A DNA stretch of 64,000 nucleotides, taken from contig CAVQVG010000006.1 in assembly GCA_963717125.1 (NCBI GenBank), positions 372,001 through 436,000 on the forward strand, written 5' to 3'. This document shows positions 17,787 to 25,650 of the stretch, piece after piece; the first letter of the stretch is position 1, and every line of letters starts with the position of its first letter. Under the pieces are notes generated by a model. The model saw only the letters and a program-made list of their open reading frames with translations. It was not told where the DNA came from and did no database searches. This DNA comes from RYN-230 sp963717125. GTDB lineage: Bacteria; Actinomycetota; Actinomycetes; Streptosporangiales; Streptosporangiaceae. Both the position numbers and the translations under genes were made by a program.

Positions 17787-19031
17787 ATGGCGACCGACCC
17801 CGGCTTCGACCCGCGCGCGGTGCTCGAGGGCCGGGCCCCCGGCCGTCCCCGGGCCGGGGTCATCCTGGGCATCCTGGCCGCTATCGGCTGCGCGATTGTG
17901 GTGCTCGGCGCGGACGCCCTGGAGAGCGTGAACTCGGCCGGGCACAGCGTGGCGCCGTTCCTCATCGCGCTGCCGCTGGCCCTGCTCCCGGTGCCGCTGC
18001 TGGTCGGCTGCGTGCTGCTGGTGGACCGGCTGGAGCCGGAGCCGCGGGTCAACCTGGTCCTCGCGTTCGCCTGGGGGGCCGGGGTGGCCGCGCTGCTCGC
18101 CGCCGTGATCAACACCGCCGGGCTGATCTTCATCACCCAGCCCGCGCTGGGCAGCACCACGGGGGAGTACGTGTCGGCCACGTTCGGCGCCCCGGTGGTG
18201 GAGGAGTCGCTCAAGGGCCTGATCCTGATCATCCTGCTGTGGCGGCGGCGGCAGGAGCTGGACGGGCCGACCGACGGGATCATCTACGCGGCCATGGTCG
18301 GGCTGGGCTTCGCCATGATGGAGAACATCGGCTACTACATCGGCGCCCTGGTCCGTCCCCGGGTCGGCGGGGCCGAGCTGCTCGGCGCCACGTTCGTGCT
18401 GCGCGGCGTGCTGTCCCCGCTGGCCCATCCCATCTTCACGTCGATGACCGGGCTCGGGGTGGCCTACGCGGCCACGCACAAAAACGGCCGCTGGGCGGTG
18501 CCGCTCGGCCTGGCCGCCGCCATGCTGCTGCACGGGCTGTGGAACGGGCTGAGCGCGCACGGCCTCGACGGGCTGGCGCTGGCCTACGCCATCCTGGCCT
18601 GCGTGCTGGCCGGCCTGGTCGGCGTGATCATCGCGGACCGGCGCCGGATCGTCCGGCTGATCTGGCGGTTCCTGCCCGCCTACGAGGCCACCGGCCTGGT
18701 CACCGAGGCGGACCTGCGGATGCTGAGCACGCTGCGGGAGCGGCACGCCGCGCGGCGCTGGGCCCGGATGACCGGCGGCCGGGCGGCCGGCCGGGCCATG
18801 GAGGACTACCAGCTGGCCGCGACCGAGCTGGCCCTGGTGCACCTGCGGCTGCAGCGCGGCATCATCAGCACGGCGCACTTCGACGAGCGGCGCCGCGACC
18901 TGCTGCGGCTGATGGCCATGGCGCGCAGCGCGTTCTTCCGCCGCCAGCCGGAACCACCGCAGCCGCCCTGGGCCGCCCCGGGCCCGTCCGGGTTCGGCTC
19001 GTCAGGATTCGGCCGGCACCGGCTCGGCTAG
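17787..19031 (+). CDS. PrsW-family intramembrane metalloprotease
   Basis: A 414-aa polytopic membrane protein. In Bacillus PrsW performs site-1 cleavage of an anti-sigma factor; substrates in actinobacteria are unknown. Catalytic-type motifs are all present: EE139-140 in VVEESLKG, FAMMENIGY (about 175-181), H213 in LAHPIFTS and H248 in LLHGLWN. About eight hydrophobic segments cover residues 24-290. They are followed by a long basic cytoplasmic tail (about 300-414) with a RRDLLRLMAM helix and a Gly/Ser/Phe end. It lies between tkt and ctaA, where many actinobacteria carry ctaB. Its last 30 bases overlap ctaA convergently. Confidence 0.88.
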   Translation: MATDPGFDPRAVLEGRAPGRPRAGVILGILAAIGCAIVVLGADALESVNSAGHSVAPFLIALPLALLPVPLLVGCVLLVDRLEPEPRVNLVLAFAWGAGVAALLAAVINTAGLIFITQPALGSTTGEYVSATFGAPVVEESLKGLILIILLWRRRQELDGPTDGIIYAAMVGLGFAMMENIGYYIGALVRPRVGGAELLGATFVLRGVLSPLAHPIFTSMTGLGVAYAATHKNGRWAVPLGLAAAMLLHGLWNGLSAHGLDGLALAYAILACVLAGLVGVIIADRRRIVRLIWRFLPAYEATGLVTEADLRMLSTLRERHAARRWARMTGGRAAGRAMEDYQLAATELALVHLRLQRGIISTAHFDERRRDLLRLMAMARSAFFRRQPEPPQPPWAAPGPSGFGSSGFGRHRLG

Positions 19032-20039
19032 CGGCTCGCCCGGCACACCGGCGGCGGCCGCCACCGGGCCGCGGTCCCGGGTGGCGAACATCAGCAGCAG
19101 GGCCGCGATCCAGATCAGCACCGACCCGGTCACGTGCACCCAGACGAGGCCGGCCGGCAGGCCGCTGAAGTACTGGCTGTAGCCGATCACGCCCTGCAGG
19201 CCGACCAGGCCGAGCAGCACCCAGCCGAGCCGCCGGGCCCGGGCCGGCGCCCCGGTGAGCTGCAGGCTGACCGCCGCCGCGGCGACCAGGGTGCCCAGCA
19301 TCCAGCCGATGTCGGCGTGCAGCTGGGTGACCCCTTCCAGCGGCAGGTGGTAGCGCGGCACGTAGGCCCGGCCGCCGGCCCGCGGCACGAACGTGGACCC
19401 GGCCAGCGGCCCGGTGCCGGTCACCACGGTGCCCGCGGCCAGCATCAGCGCGGTCGCCGGGACCGTGGCCACCGCGAACACCCGCACCTCGCGGCGGACC
19501 AGCCGGGTCGGCTTGGCGTCGCCCTCGGCGCATCGCACGTAGAGCGTCACGGCCAGCGCCAGGATCGCGCTGGACAGCAGGAAGTGCACCGACACGGCGG
19601 CCGGGTTGAGGTCGGTGAGCACCACGATGCCGCCCAGCACGGCCTGGGCCAGCACGCCCAGCGGCTGGGCCGCGGCCAGCCAGACGATGCCGCGCCGGAC
19701 CGACCCGCCCGGGCGGAACCGCCACGCGGTGATCAGCACCAGCACGGCCACCACCATCAGCACGCCGGTGAGCATCCGGTTGGTGAACTCGATCCAGGTG
19801 TGGATGATCGGGTCACCGCGGGTGCGGGCGGCCACCAGGCTGCTCGCGGTGCAGGTCGGCCAGTCCGGGCAGCCCAGCCCGGACGAGCTGAGCCGGACCG
19901 CGGCGCCGGTCATGATCAGCCCGGCGTTGGCCACCACGCCGGCCAGCGCGACCCGGCGCATCGTGGTCACGGTGGGGAACGCCGCCGCGGCCAGCAGGCT
20001 GCGGGCAGATCGGGTCAGGTCGGCTGGCACGGACCCCAT
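19002..20039 (-). CDS. ctaA: Heme A synthase (CtaA/COX15)
   Basis: Converts heme O to heme A for aa3-type cytochrome oxidase. 345 aa, about eight transmembrane helices in two pseudo-symmetric halves. Family marks are GAAVRLSSSGLGCPDWPTC, HTWIEFTNRMLTG with a heme-ligand His, SVHFLLSSAILA, LHADIGWMLG and VHVTGSVLIW with the paired histidines. The GLGCPDWPTC loop supplies a cysteine of the extracytoplasmic pair. The start ATG 20039 begins MGSVPADLTRSARSLL. No ctaB (heme O synthase) is in the window. Confidence 0.94.
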   Translation of the reverse strand: MGSVPADLTRSARSLLAAAAFPTVTTMRRVALAGVVANAGLIMTGAAVRLSSSGLGCPDWPTCTASSLVAARTRGDPIIHTWIEFTNRMLTGVLMVVAVLVLITAWRFRPGGSVRRGIVWLAAAQPLGVLAQAVLGGIVVLTDLNPAAVSVHFLLSSAILALAVTLYVRCAEGDAKPTRLVRREVRVFAVATVPATALMLAAGTVVTGTGPLAGSTFVPRAGGRAYVPRYHLPLEGVTQLHADIGWMLGTLVAAAAVSLQLTGAPARARRLGWVLLGLVGLQGVIGYSQYFSGLPAGLVWVHVTGSVLIWIAALLLMFATRDRGPVAAAAGVPGEPLAEPVPAES

Positions 20040-20059
20040 CGTAGACTCCCGGCCCCCGG

Positions 20060-20905
20060 TCAGTTCGCGGTCACGGCCGCGCCCGCGCTGGCCAGCACCA
20101 CACAGCCGACCGCGGCCCACTCGTACCAGCGCAGTCCCTGGCTCAGCAGGACCAGCCCGACCAGCGCGGCGACGCCAGGCTCCAGGCTCATCCAGATGCC
20201 GAACACCTTGGCCGGGGTCCGGCGCAGCGCCTCCAGCTCCAGCGAGTACGGGATGACCGAGGAGAGCAGCCCGATGGCCAGCCCGGCGCCCAGCACCGTG
20301 GGCCGGAGCAGGGCCCGGCCGCCGGCCAGCAGCCCGGCCGGGGTGACCGCCAGCGCGGCCACGCACATCGCGATGGTCAGCCCGGTGGTGCCAGGGAAGC
20401 GCCGCCCGGTGGCCGCGCTGAGCAGGATGTAGGCCGCCCAGCAGGCCCCGGCCAGCAGGGCGAACGCCAGCCCGGCCGGGTTCAGGTGGCTACCCGGCGC
20501 CCGGGTCAGCAGCGTCACGCCGGCCGCGGCCAGCAGCACCCAGACCGCGTCCAGCCAGCGCCGGGAGGTGGCCACCGCCACGCCGAGCGGCCCGAGGAAC
20601 TCCACCGTCACCGCGATGCCCAGCGGGATCCGCGCGAAAGCCTGGTAGATGGAGTAGTTCATCACCGCGAGGACGAGCCCGAAGGCGACCACCACGGCGG
20701 CGTCCGGCCAGGCCCGCCGGCGCGCCAGCGCGCGCACCTCCCGGCCCAGCCCGCGGGCGCCGGCCACGGCCAGCACCAGGGCGGCCGCCCACAGCCGCAG
20801 GCCGGTCATCGCGGCCGGGGACACCACGGTGAACAGCCGGTCGGCCAGGCCGGCGCCGACCTGGACCGAGACGATCCCGGTGACCACCAGCACCGGCGGC
20901 GGCAC
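20060..20905 (-). CDS. EamA/RhtA-type amino-acid or metabolite exporter
   Basis: A 281-aa ten-TM drug/metabolite transporter of the EamA superfamily. Two five-helix repeats are visible. The first ends with the DMT signature YQAFARIPLGIAVTVEFLGPLGVAV. The second contains LLSSVIPYSLELEALRRTPA and SLEPGVAALVGLVLL, a pattern typical of the RhtA (threonine/homoserine exporter) branch. The substrate cannot be told from sequence. The start is uncertain: GTG 20905 gives a short N-terminus. It lies 45 bases after the ABC permease stop and 20 bases before the ctaA start, so it may be co-transcribed with both. Confidence 0.85.
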   Translation of the reverse strand: MPPPVLVVTGIVSVQVGAGLADRLFTVVSPAAMTGLRLWAAALVLAVAGARGLGREVRALARRRAWPDAAVVVAFGLVLAVMNYSIYQAFARIPLGIAVTVEFLGPLGVAVATSRRWLDAVWVLLAAAGVTLLTRAPGSHLNPAGLAFALLAGACWAAYILLSAATGRRFPGTTGLTIAMCVAALAVTPAGLLAGGRALLRPTVLGAGLAIGLLSSVIPYSLELEALRRTPAKVFGIWMSLEPGVAALVGLVLLSQGLRWYEWAAVGCVVLASAGAAVTAN

Positions 20906-20949
20906 CGCGCCGAGCAGTGCGTTCCGTCGCCCCGTGGCGGGCTCGGCCG

Positions 20950-21714
20950 CTACTCCCAGCGGAACACCCGGGTGGTCACCCCGATCCCGAGCACCGCCCA
21001 GACCAGCAGCACGGCCAGGTCCTTGACCGGCAGCCCGGCGCCGTGCTGGAGCACGTCGTGCAGCCCGGCCGACAGCGCCCCGGTGGGCAGCAGCTGCAGC
21101 ACCGGCCGGGCGCTGGCCGGGAACTTGTCCAGCGAGAAGACCACCCCGCCCACCCCGAGCAGCACCAGGTAGATCAGGTTGGCCGCGGCCAGCGTGGCTT
21201 CCGGCCGCAGGGTGCCCGCGAGCAGCAGGGCCAGCCCGCTGAACGCCGCCGTGCCGGCCAGGATGAGCAGCGGCACCCAGACCGCGGCGGCCGGGGTCGC
21301 GTCCGGCGACCAGCCGAGCAGCAGGCCCACCACGATGATCACGGCGGTCTGGCCCAGCTCCACCACGATCACCATGCTGGTCTTGGCCGCGATCAGGCCG
21401 CCGCGCCGCAGCGGCGTCGCGCCGAGGCGCTTCAGCACGCCGTACTGGCGTTCAAATCCGGTGGCGATGGCCTGGCTGGTGAACGCCGTGGACATGATCC
21501 CCAGCGCGATGATGCCCGGGACCAGGAAGTTGACCTTCGTGCCGTTGATCAGGTGCTCCAGGCTGAAGCCGATCAGCAGCACCACCGGGATGATCAGGGT
21601 GAGCAGCAGCTGCTCGCCGTTGCGGAGCAGCGCGCGCAGTTCGAGCCAGGCCTGCGCGGTGACCATCCGGGACACCCGGCCCGGCCCGGGCGCGGGCGCC
21701 GGCCAGGCCGTCAC
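20950..21714 (-). CDS. ABC-2 type export permease
   Basis: A 254-aa six-TM permease of the DrrB/ABC-2 family, partner of the ATPase at 21711-22637. The GTG at 21714 overlaps the ATPase stop (GTGA), fixing the start over longer upstream options. Features are RALLRNGEQLLLTLIIPVVLLIGF, FVPGIIALGIMSTAFTSQAI-type helices, the GFERQYGVLKRLGATPLRR coupling loop and LLGVGGVVFSLDKFP. In actinobacteria this pair is conserved next to ctaA, sufR or the suf cluster. The cargo is unknown; heme, lipid or drug export are all possible. Confidence 0.88.
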   Translation of the reverse strand: MTAWPAPAPGPGRVSRMVTAQAWLELRALLRNGEQLLLTLIIPVVLLIGFSLEHLINGTKVNFLVPGIIALGIMSTAFTSQAIATGFERQYGVLKRLGATPLRRGGLIAAKTSMVIVVELGQTAVIIVVGLLLGWSPDATPAAAVWVPLLILAGTAAFSGLALLLAGTLRPEATLAAANLIYLVLLGVGGVVFSLDKFPASARPVLQLLPTGALSAGLHDVLQHGAGLPVKDLAVLLVWAVLGIGVTTRVFRWE

Positions 21715-22637
21715 GAGCGCAGCTCCCGCCCGGTCAGCTCGAGGAACACGTCCTCGAGGGTACGGCTCTCGATGCGCAGTTCCTGGGCCAGCACCCCACG
21801 TTCCGCGCACCACGCGGTCACCGCGGCCAGCAGCTGCGGGTCGACCTGGTCCGCCACCTCGACGATGTAGTGCCCGGACGGCGACTCCTTGGCCGCGCTG
21901 CCCGGCGGCAGCGCGGAGATCAGCCCGTCGGTGTCCAGGCCCGGTTCGGCGCGGAACCGGAGCTGCCCGGCCGTCCCGGTGAGCTCGGCCGGGCTGCCCT
22001 CGGCGACCAGCTGGCCGTGGTCCACCACGCAGACGTAGTCGGCCAGCCGCTGCGCCTCGTCCATGTAGTGCGTGCTCAGGATCACCGCCGCGCCGGACGC
22101 GCGCAGGCCGTTGACCAGGTCCCAGGTGGCGTGCCGGGCCTGCGGGTCCATGCCGGCCGTGGGCTCGTCCAGGAACAGCAGCTCGGGCCGGCCGATCAGC
22201 GCGGCGGCCAGGGACAGCCGCTGCTGCTGGCCGCCGGACAGCCGGCGGAACGGGGTGCGCAGGCTGCCCGCCAGGCCGAGCCGGTCCAGCAGCAGCCCGG
22301 GGTCGATCGGGGCCGCGTAGAACGCGGCCAGCGTGCGCAGGTACTCGCCGGGCCGCGCGGCGGGCGGGATGCCGCCGGACTGCAGCATGACGCCGACCCG
22401 GGGGCGCAGCTGCCGGGCGTCCCGCGCCGGGTCGAGGCCGAGCACCCGCACCGTGCCCCCGTCCGGCCGCCGGTAGCCCTCGCAGATCTCGATGGTGGTG
22501 GTCTTCCCGGCGCCGTTCGGGCCCAGGATCGCGGTCACCGCGGCCCGCCGGGCCAGCAGCGAGAGCCCGTTCACCGCCGTGGTCCGGCCGTATCTCTTGA
22601 CCAGTTGGTGGATCTCGACCGCGGGTCCGCTGCTCAC
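21711..22637 (-). CDS. ABC exporter ATP-binding protein (DrrA-like)
   Basis: A 308-aa ATPase. Walker A is GPNGAGKTTTIE; the signature is LSGGQQQRLSLAAAL; Walker B is LLFLDEPTAGMDP; the switch His is in ILSTHYMDEA. A C-terminal domain of about 80 residues (QVDPQLLAAVTAWCAERGV, ending SRTLEDVFLELTGRELRS) is the DrrA-type regulatory tail. It starts at GTG 22637, overlapping the C26 amidohydrolase stop, and is coupled to the permease downstream. It may therefore be read from the amine-catabolism operon. Confidence 0.92.
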   Translation of the reverse strand: MSSGPAVEIHQLVKRYGRTTAVNGLSLLARRAAVTAILGPNGAGKTTTIEICEGYRRPDGGTVRVLGLDPARDARQLRPRVGVMLQSGGIPPAARPGEYLRTLAAFYAAPIDPGLLLDRLGLAGSLRTPFRRLSGGQQQRLSLAAALIGRPELLFLDEPTAGMDPQARHATWDLVNGLRASGAAVILSTHYMDEAQRLADYVCVVDHGQLVAEGSPAELTGTAGQLRFRAEPGLDTDGLISALPPGSAAKESPSGHYIVEVADQVDPQLLAAVTAWCAERGVLAQELRIESRTLEDVFLELTGRELRS

Positions 22638-23446
22638 GCAGGCGAGTCTAGAGGCTCGGCCGGCACCGGCTTCCCGTTGCCTGGCACCGGGTGCCGAGCC
22701 GCGTCAAGGAGGCCGCGGAACAGCCGCGGGTCCGTGCCCTCCTCCGGATGCCACTGCACCGCGATGAGAAACTCGTCACGATCGGTGCCAGCCCGGGGGA
22801 GCGCCCCCCCGGAACGCCCCGATCGCCGCTCCGCGGCGGCGGAGGACTCGACGGCCTCGATGGTGCCGTCCGCCGCCCAGGCGGTGGCCACCAGCCCGGC
22901 GCCGAGCCGGCCGATGGCCTGGTGATGCGCGGTGGGCACGTCGAGCCACAGCTCGGCGCCGGCGTCCGGCGGCCCGAGCAGGCGGCCCAGCCTGCTGCCG
23001 GGCGCGACCCGCACCTGGTGCGTGCCGAACGTGCCCGGCCCGGCCCGGTGCCCGCCGGCCTCCGGCAGATGCTGCCGCAGCGTGCCGCCGCGCAGCACGT
23101 TGAGGATCTGCAGCCCCCGGCAGATGGCCAGCACCGGCAGGCCCGCGGCCAGCGCGGCGGCCAGCAGGTCCAGCTCGGCCCGGTCGCGTCCCGGCTGCAC
23201 CCGGCTGGTCTGCGGGTGCGGCTGCGCGCCGTAGCCGGCCGGGTCAACGTCGCCGCCGCCGGACAGCACCAGCGCATCCAGCCGGCGCACCGCGGCGGTC
23301 ATCCCGGGCAGCGGCGGCAGCAGTACCGGCACGCCGCCCGCCGCCGCCACCTGCTCGGCGTAGCTGAGCGGGAGCAGCGCGGCGGGCGCGTGCCACGGGC
23401 CCCAGCGCGCTGGCTCCGCGTAACTGCTGATGCCGACCAGGGTCAC
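22634..23446 (-). CDS. Gamma-glutamyl-gamma-aminobutyrate hydrolase-like amidotransferase (peptidase C26)
   Basis: A 270-aa class I glutamine amidotransferase fold of the PuuD type, which releases glutamate from gamma-glutamyl amines or GABA. The nucleophile is in LAICRGLQILNV, the His/Glu pair in IAVQWHPEEGTDP, and GVPVLLPPLP and LVLSGGGDVDPAGYG are family marks. Last enzyme of the 28618-22634 cluster with a GlnA-like ligase, ALDH and SDR, consistent with removal of the glutamyl group after amine oxidation. A GC-rich 35-base block encodes an extra Arg/Gly loop (AAAERRSGRSGGALPRAG) before the QWHPE strand. The start is GTG 23446. Confidence 0.87.
   Translation of the reverse strand: MTLVGISSYAEPARWGPWHAPAALLPLSYAEQVAAAGGVPVLLPPLPGMTAAVRRLDALVLSGGGDVDPAGYGAQPHPQTSRVQPGRDRAELDLLAAALAAGLPVLAICRGLQILNVLRGGTLRQHLPEAGGHRAGPGTFGTHQVRVAPGSRLGRLLGPPDAGAELWLDVPTAHHQAIGRLGAGLVATAWAADGTIEAVESSAAAERRSGRSGGALPRAGTDRDEFLIAVQWHPEEGTDPRLFRGLLDAARHPVPGNGKPVPAEPLDSPA
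22792..22826. repeat. GC-rich semi-palindromic element, copy 2 (inside C26 amidohydrolase gene)
   Basis: Relative of the block at 1502-1534: cccggggga-gcg-ccccccc-ggaac-gcccc followed by GATCGC. Here it keeps the reading frame and adds a basic glycine-rich loop between conserved strands of the enzyme. Confidence 0.35.
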
Positions 23447-23457
23447 GGTGCCACCGG

Positions 23458-24249
23458 CTACAGCGGGGTCACGTACGCGCCGGAGATCCCGCCGTCCACC
23501 AGGAACTGGGCCGCGGTGATGAACGACGCGTCGTCGCTGCCCAGGAACGCGATCGCGGCGGCGATCTCCGCCGGCTCGGCGAACCGGCCCATCGGCACGT
23601 GCACGAGCCGGCGCGCCGCGCGCTCCTGGTCCGTGGCGAACAGCTCACGGAGCAGCGGCGTGTTCACCGGCCCCGGGCACAGCGCGTTCACCCGGATGCC
23701 CTCCCGGGCGAACTGCACGCCCAGCTCGCGGCTCATGGCCAGCACGCCGCCCTTGGACGCGGTGTAGGAGATCTGCGAGGTGGCCGCGCCCATCACGGCG
23801 ACGAACGAGGCGATGTTGATGATCGAGCCGCCGCCCCGGCCCGCCGCGTACTGCCGCTGCATGTGCGGGATCACGTGCTTGCAGCACAGGTACACCGAGG
23901 TGAGGTTCACCTCCTGAACGCGCCGCCACGCGTCCAGGCCGGTGGTCAGGATGGAGTCGTCGTCCGGCGGTGAGATGCCCGCGTTGTGCACCGCGATGTG
24001 CACGCCGCCACACTCCCCGGCCGCCTGCTCGTACAGCGCCCGGACCGCGTCCTCGCTGGTCACGTCCGTCTGGATGAACAAGCCGCCGACCTCGTCCGCG
24101 GCCAGCTTGCCGGCCCCGGCGTCGATGTCGGCGACCACCACGGTGGCGCCCTCGGCGGCCAGCCGCCGGGCGCTGGCCAGCCCGATGCCGCTGCCCGCGC
24201 CGGTGATCACGGCGACCCGGCCGGCCAGCCGCTGCGGGTGTGCGGTCAC
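23458..24249 (-). CDS. Short-chain dehydrogenase/reductase
   Basis: 263-aa classical SDR. The cofactor fingerprint TGAGSGIG is at residues 16-23, DVTSEDAV at the adenine edge, HNAGISPP (the NAG motif), and the catalytic Ser-Tyr-Lys set as ISYTASKGG. It ends with ITAAQFLVDGGISGAYVTP, the common FabG-like tail. It overlaps the ALDH stop by GTGA. It lies between ALDH and the C26 hydrolase in the amine cluster, where E. coli would have the FAD oxidase PuuB. An oxidoreductive role on an alcohol or aldehyde intermediate is inferred. Confidence 0.9.
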   Translation of the reverse strand: MTAHPQRLAGRVAVITGAGSGIGLASARRLAAEGATVVVADIDAGAGKLAADEVGGLFIQTDVTSEDAVRALYEQAAGECGGVHIAVHNAGISPPDDDSILTTGLDAWRRVQEVNLTSVYLCCKHVIPHMQRQYAAGRGGGSIINIASFVAVMGAATSQISYTASKGGVLAMSRELGVQFAREGIRVNALCPGPVNTPLLRELFATDQERAARRLVHVPMGRFAEPAEIAAAIAFLGSDDASFITAAQFLVDGGISGAYVTPL

Positions 24250-25622
24250 TGCGGCTCCTCGTCGTCGGTGGCGATAAAGACGTTCTTGACCTCGGTGAAA
24301 CTGTCCAGCGCGTCCGGCCCGAGTTCGCGGCCGAGGCCGGAGGCCTTGAACCCGCCGAACGGCGTCCAGTACCGGACCGAGCTGTGCGAGTTGACCGACA
24401 GGTTGCCGGTCTCCACCGCCCGGGCCACCCGCAGCGCCCGGCCCACGTTCCGGGTCCAGATGGAGCCGGACAGGCCGTACGGGGTGTCGTTGGCGATCCG
24501 GACCGCGTCCGCCTCGCCGCCGAACGGCACGACGGTCACCACCGGCCCGAACACCTCGTCGGTGAACGCGGGGTCCGCGGCGGACACCGGGGCCAGCACG
24601 GTGGGCGGGTACCAGTAGCCGGGCCCGTCCGGGGCGCTGCCGCGGAACGCGATGGGCGCTCCGTCTGGCACGTAGGACGCGACCCTGCTTCTGTGCGCGG
24701 CCGAGATCAGCGGGCCCATCTCGGTGCCCGGATCGGCCGGGTCGCCGACCGCCACGCCCTTGACGGCCGGCTCCAGCAGCTCCATGAACCGGTCGAACAC
24801 GCTGGCCTGGACGAGGATCCGGGACCGCGCGCAGCAGTCCTGGCCGGCGTTCTCGAACACCGCGTACGGCGCGGTGGCCGCGGCCTTCTCCAGGTCGGCG
24901 TCGGCGAACACGATGTTGGCGCTCTTGCCGCCCAGCTCCAGGGTGACCCGCTTGACCTGGCGCGCGCAGTCGGCCATCAGCTGGCTGCCCACCTCGGTGG
25001 AGCCGGTGAAGACGATCTTGCGCACCAGCGGGTGCTCGACCAGCCGCTGGCCGACCACCGAGCCCTTGCCTGGCAGCACCTGGAACACGCCTTCGGGCAG
25101 CCCGGCCGCCAGGGCCAGCTCGCCGATCCGGATCGCGGTGAGCGGGGTCCGCTCGGCCGGCTTGGCGATCACCGGGTTGCCCGCGGCCAGCGCCGGGCCC
25201 AGCCCCCAGCCCAGGATCGGCATCGGGAAGTTCCACGGCACGATGAGCCCGACGATGCCGACCGGCTCCTTGAACGTCACGTTCAGCCCGCCGGGCACCG
25301 GGATCTGCTGGCCGAGCAGCCGCTCCGGCGCCGCCGAGTAGTAGCGCAGCACGTCCCGGACGTTGCCCGCCTCCCAGCGGGCCTGCCCGATCGGGTGCCC
25401 GGCGCCCCGCACCTCCAGCTGGGCCAGCTCCTCGAGGTGCGCGTCCACCACGTCGGCGAACCGGCGGAGCAGCGCGGCCCGGTCGCCGGGGGCCACCGCC
25501 CGCCAGGCCGGCTGCGCCGCGGCCGCCCGGGCCACCGCCTCGTCGGCCTGTTCCGCGGTGGCCTGCGGCACGTCGGCGACGGCCGCTTCGGTGGCCGGGT
25601 TCAGCACCGTGAACGTAGACAT
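24246..25622 (-). CDS. NAD(P)-dependent aldehyde dehydrogenase (PuuC-like position)
   Basis: A 458-aa ALDH superfamily enzyme oxidising an aldehyde to the acid. The ATG at 25622 begins MSTFTVLNPATEAAVADVP; longer upstream reading is not family-like. Key motifs are IVPWNFPMPI, IVFTGSTEVG, the general base Glu in VTLELGGKSANIV, the catalytic Cys as the first of the pair in ENAGQDCCARSR, and EVFGPVVTVVPF. It is followed by a GTGA overlap with the SDR and preceded by the GlnA-like ligase with a 28-base gap. Context suggests a gamma-glutamyl aminoaldehyde substrate. Confidence 0.92.
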   Translation of the reverse strand: MSTFTVLNPATEAAVADVPQATAEQADEAVARAAAAQPAWRAVAPGDRAALLRRFADVVDAHLEELAQLEVRGAGHPIGQARWEAGNVRDVLRYYSAAPERLLGQQIPVPGGLNVTFKEPVGIVGLIVPWNFPMPILGWGLGPALAAGNPVIAKPAERTPLTAIRIGELALAAGLPEGVFQVLPGKGSVVGQRLVEHPLVRKIVFTGSTEVGSQLMADCARQVKRVTLELGGKSANIVFADADLEKAAATAPYAVFENAGQDCCARSRILVQASVFDRFMELLEPAVKGVAVGDPADPGTEMGPLISAAHRSRVASYVPDGAPIAFRGSAPDGPGYWYPPTVLAPVSAADPAFTDEVFGPVVTVVPFGGEADAVRIANDTPYGLSGSIWTRNVGRALRVARAVETGNLSVNSHSSVRYWTPFGGFKASGLGRELGPDALDSFTEVKNVFIATDDEEPQ

Positions 25623-25650
25623 GCTGCTGCTCACTCCCAACTCGCCGTGC

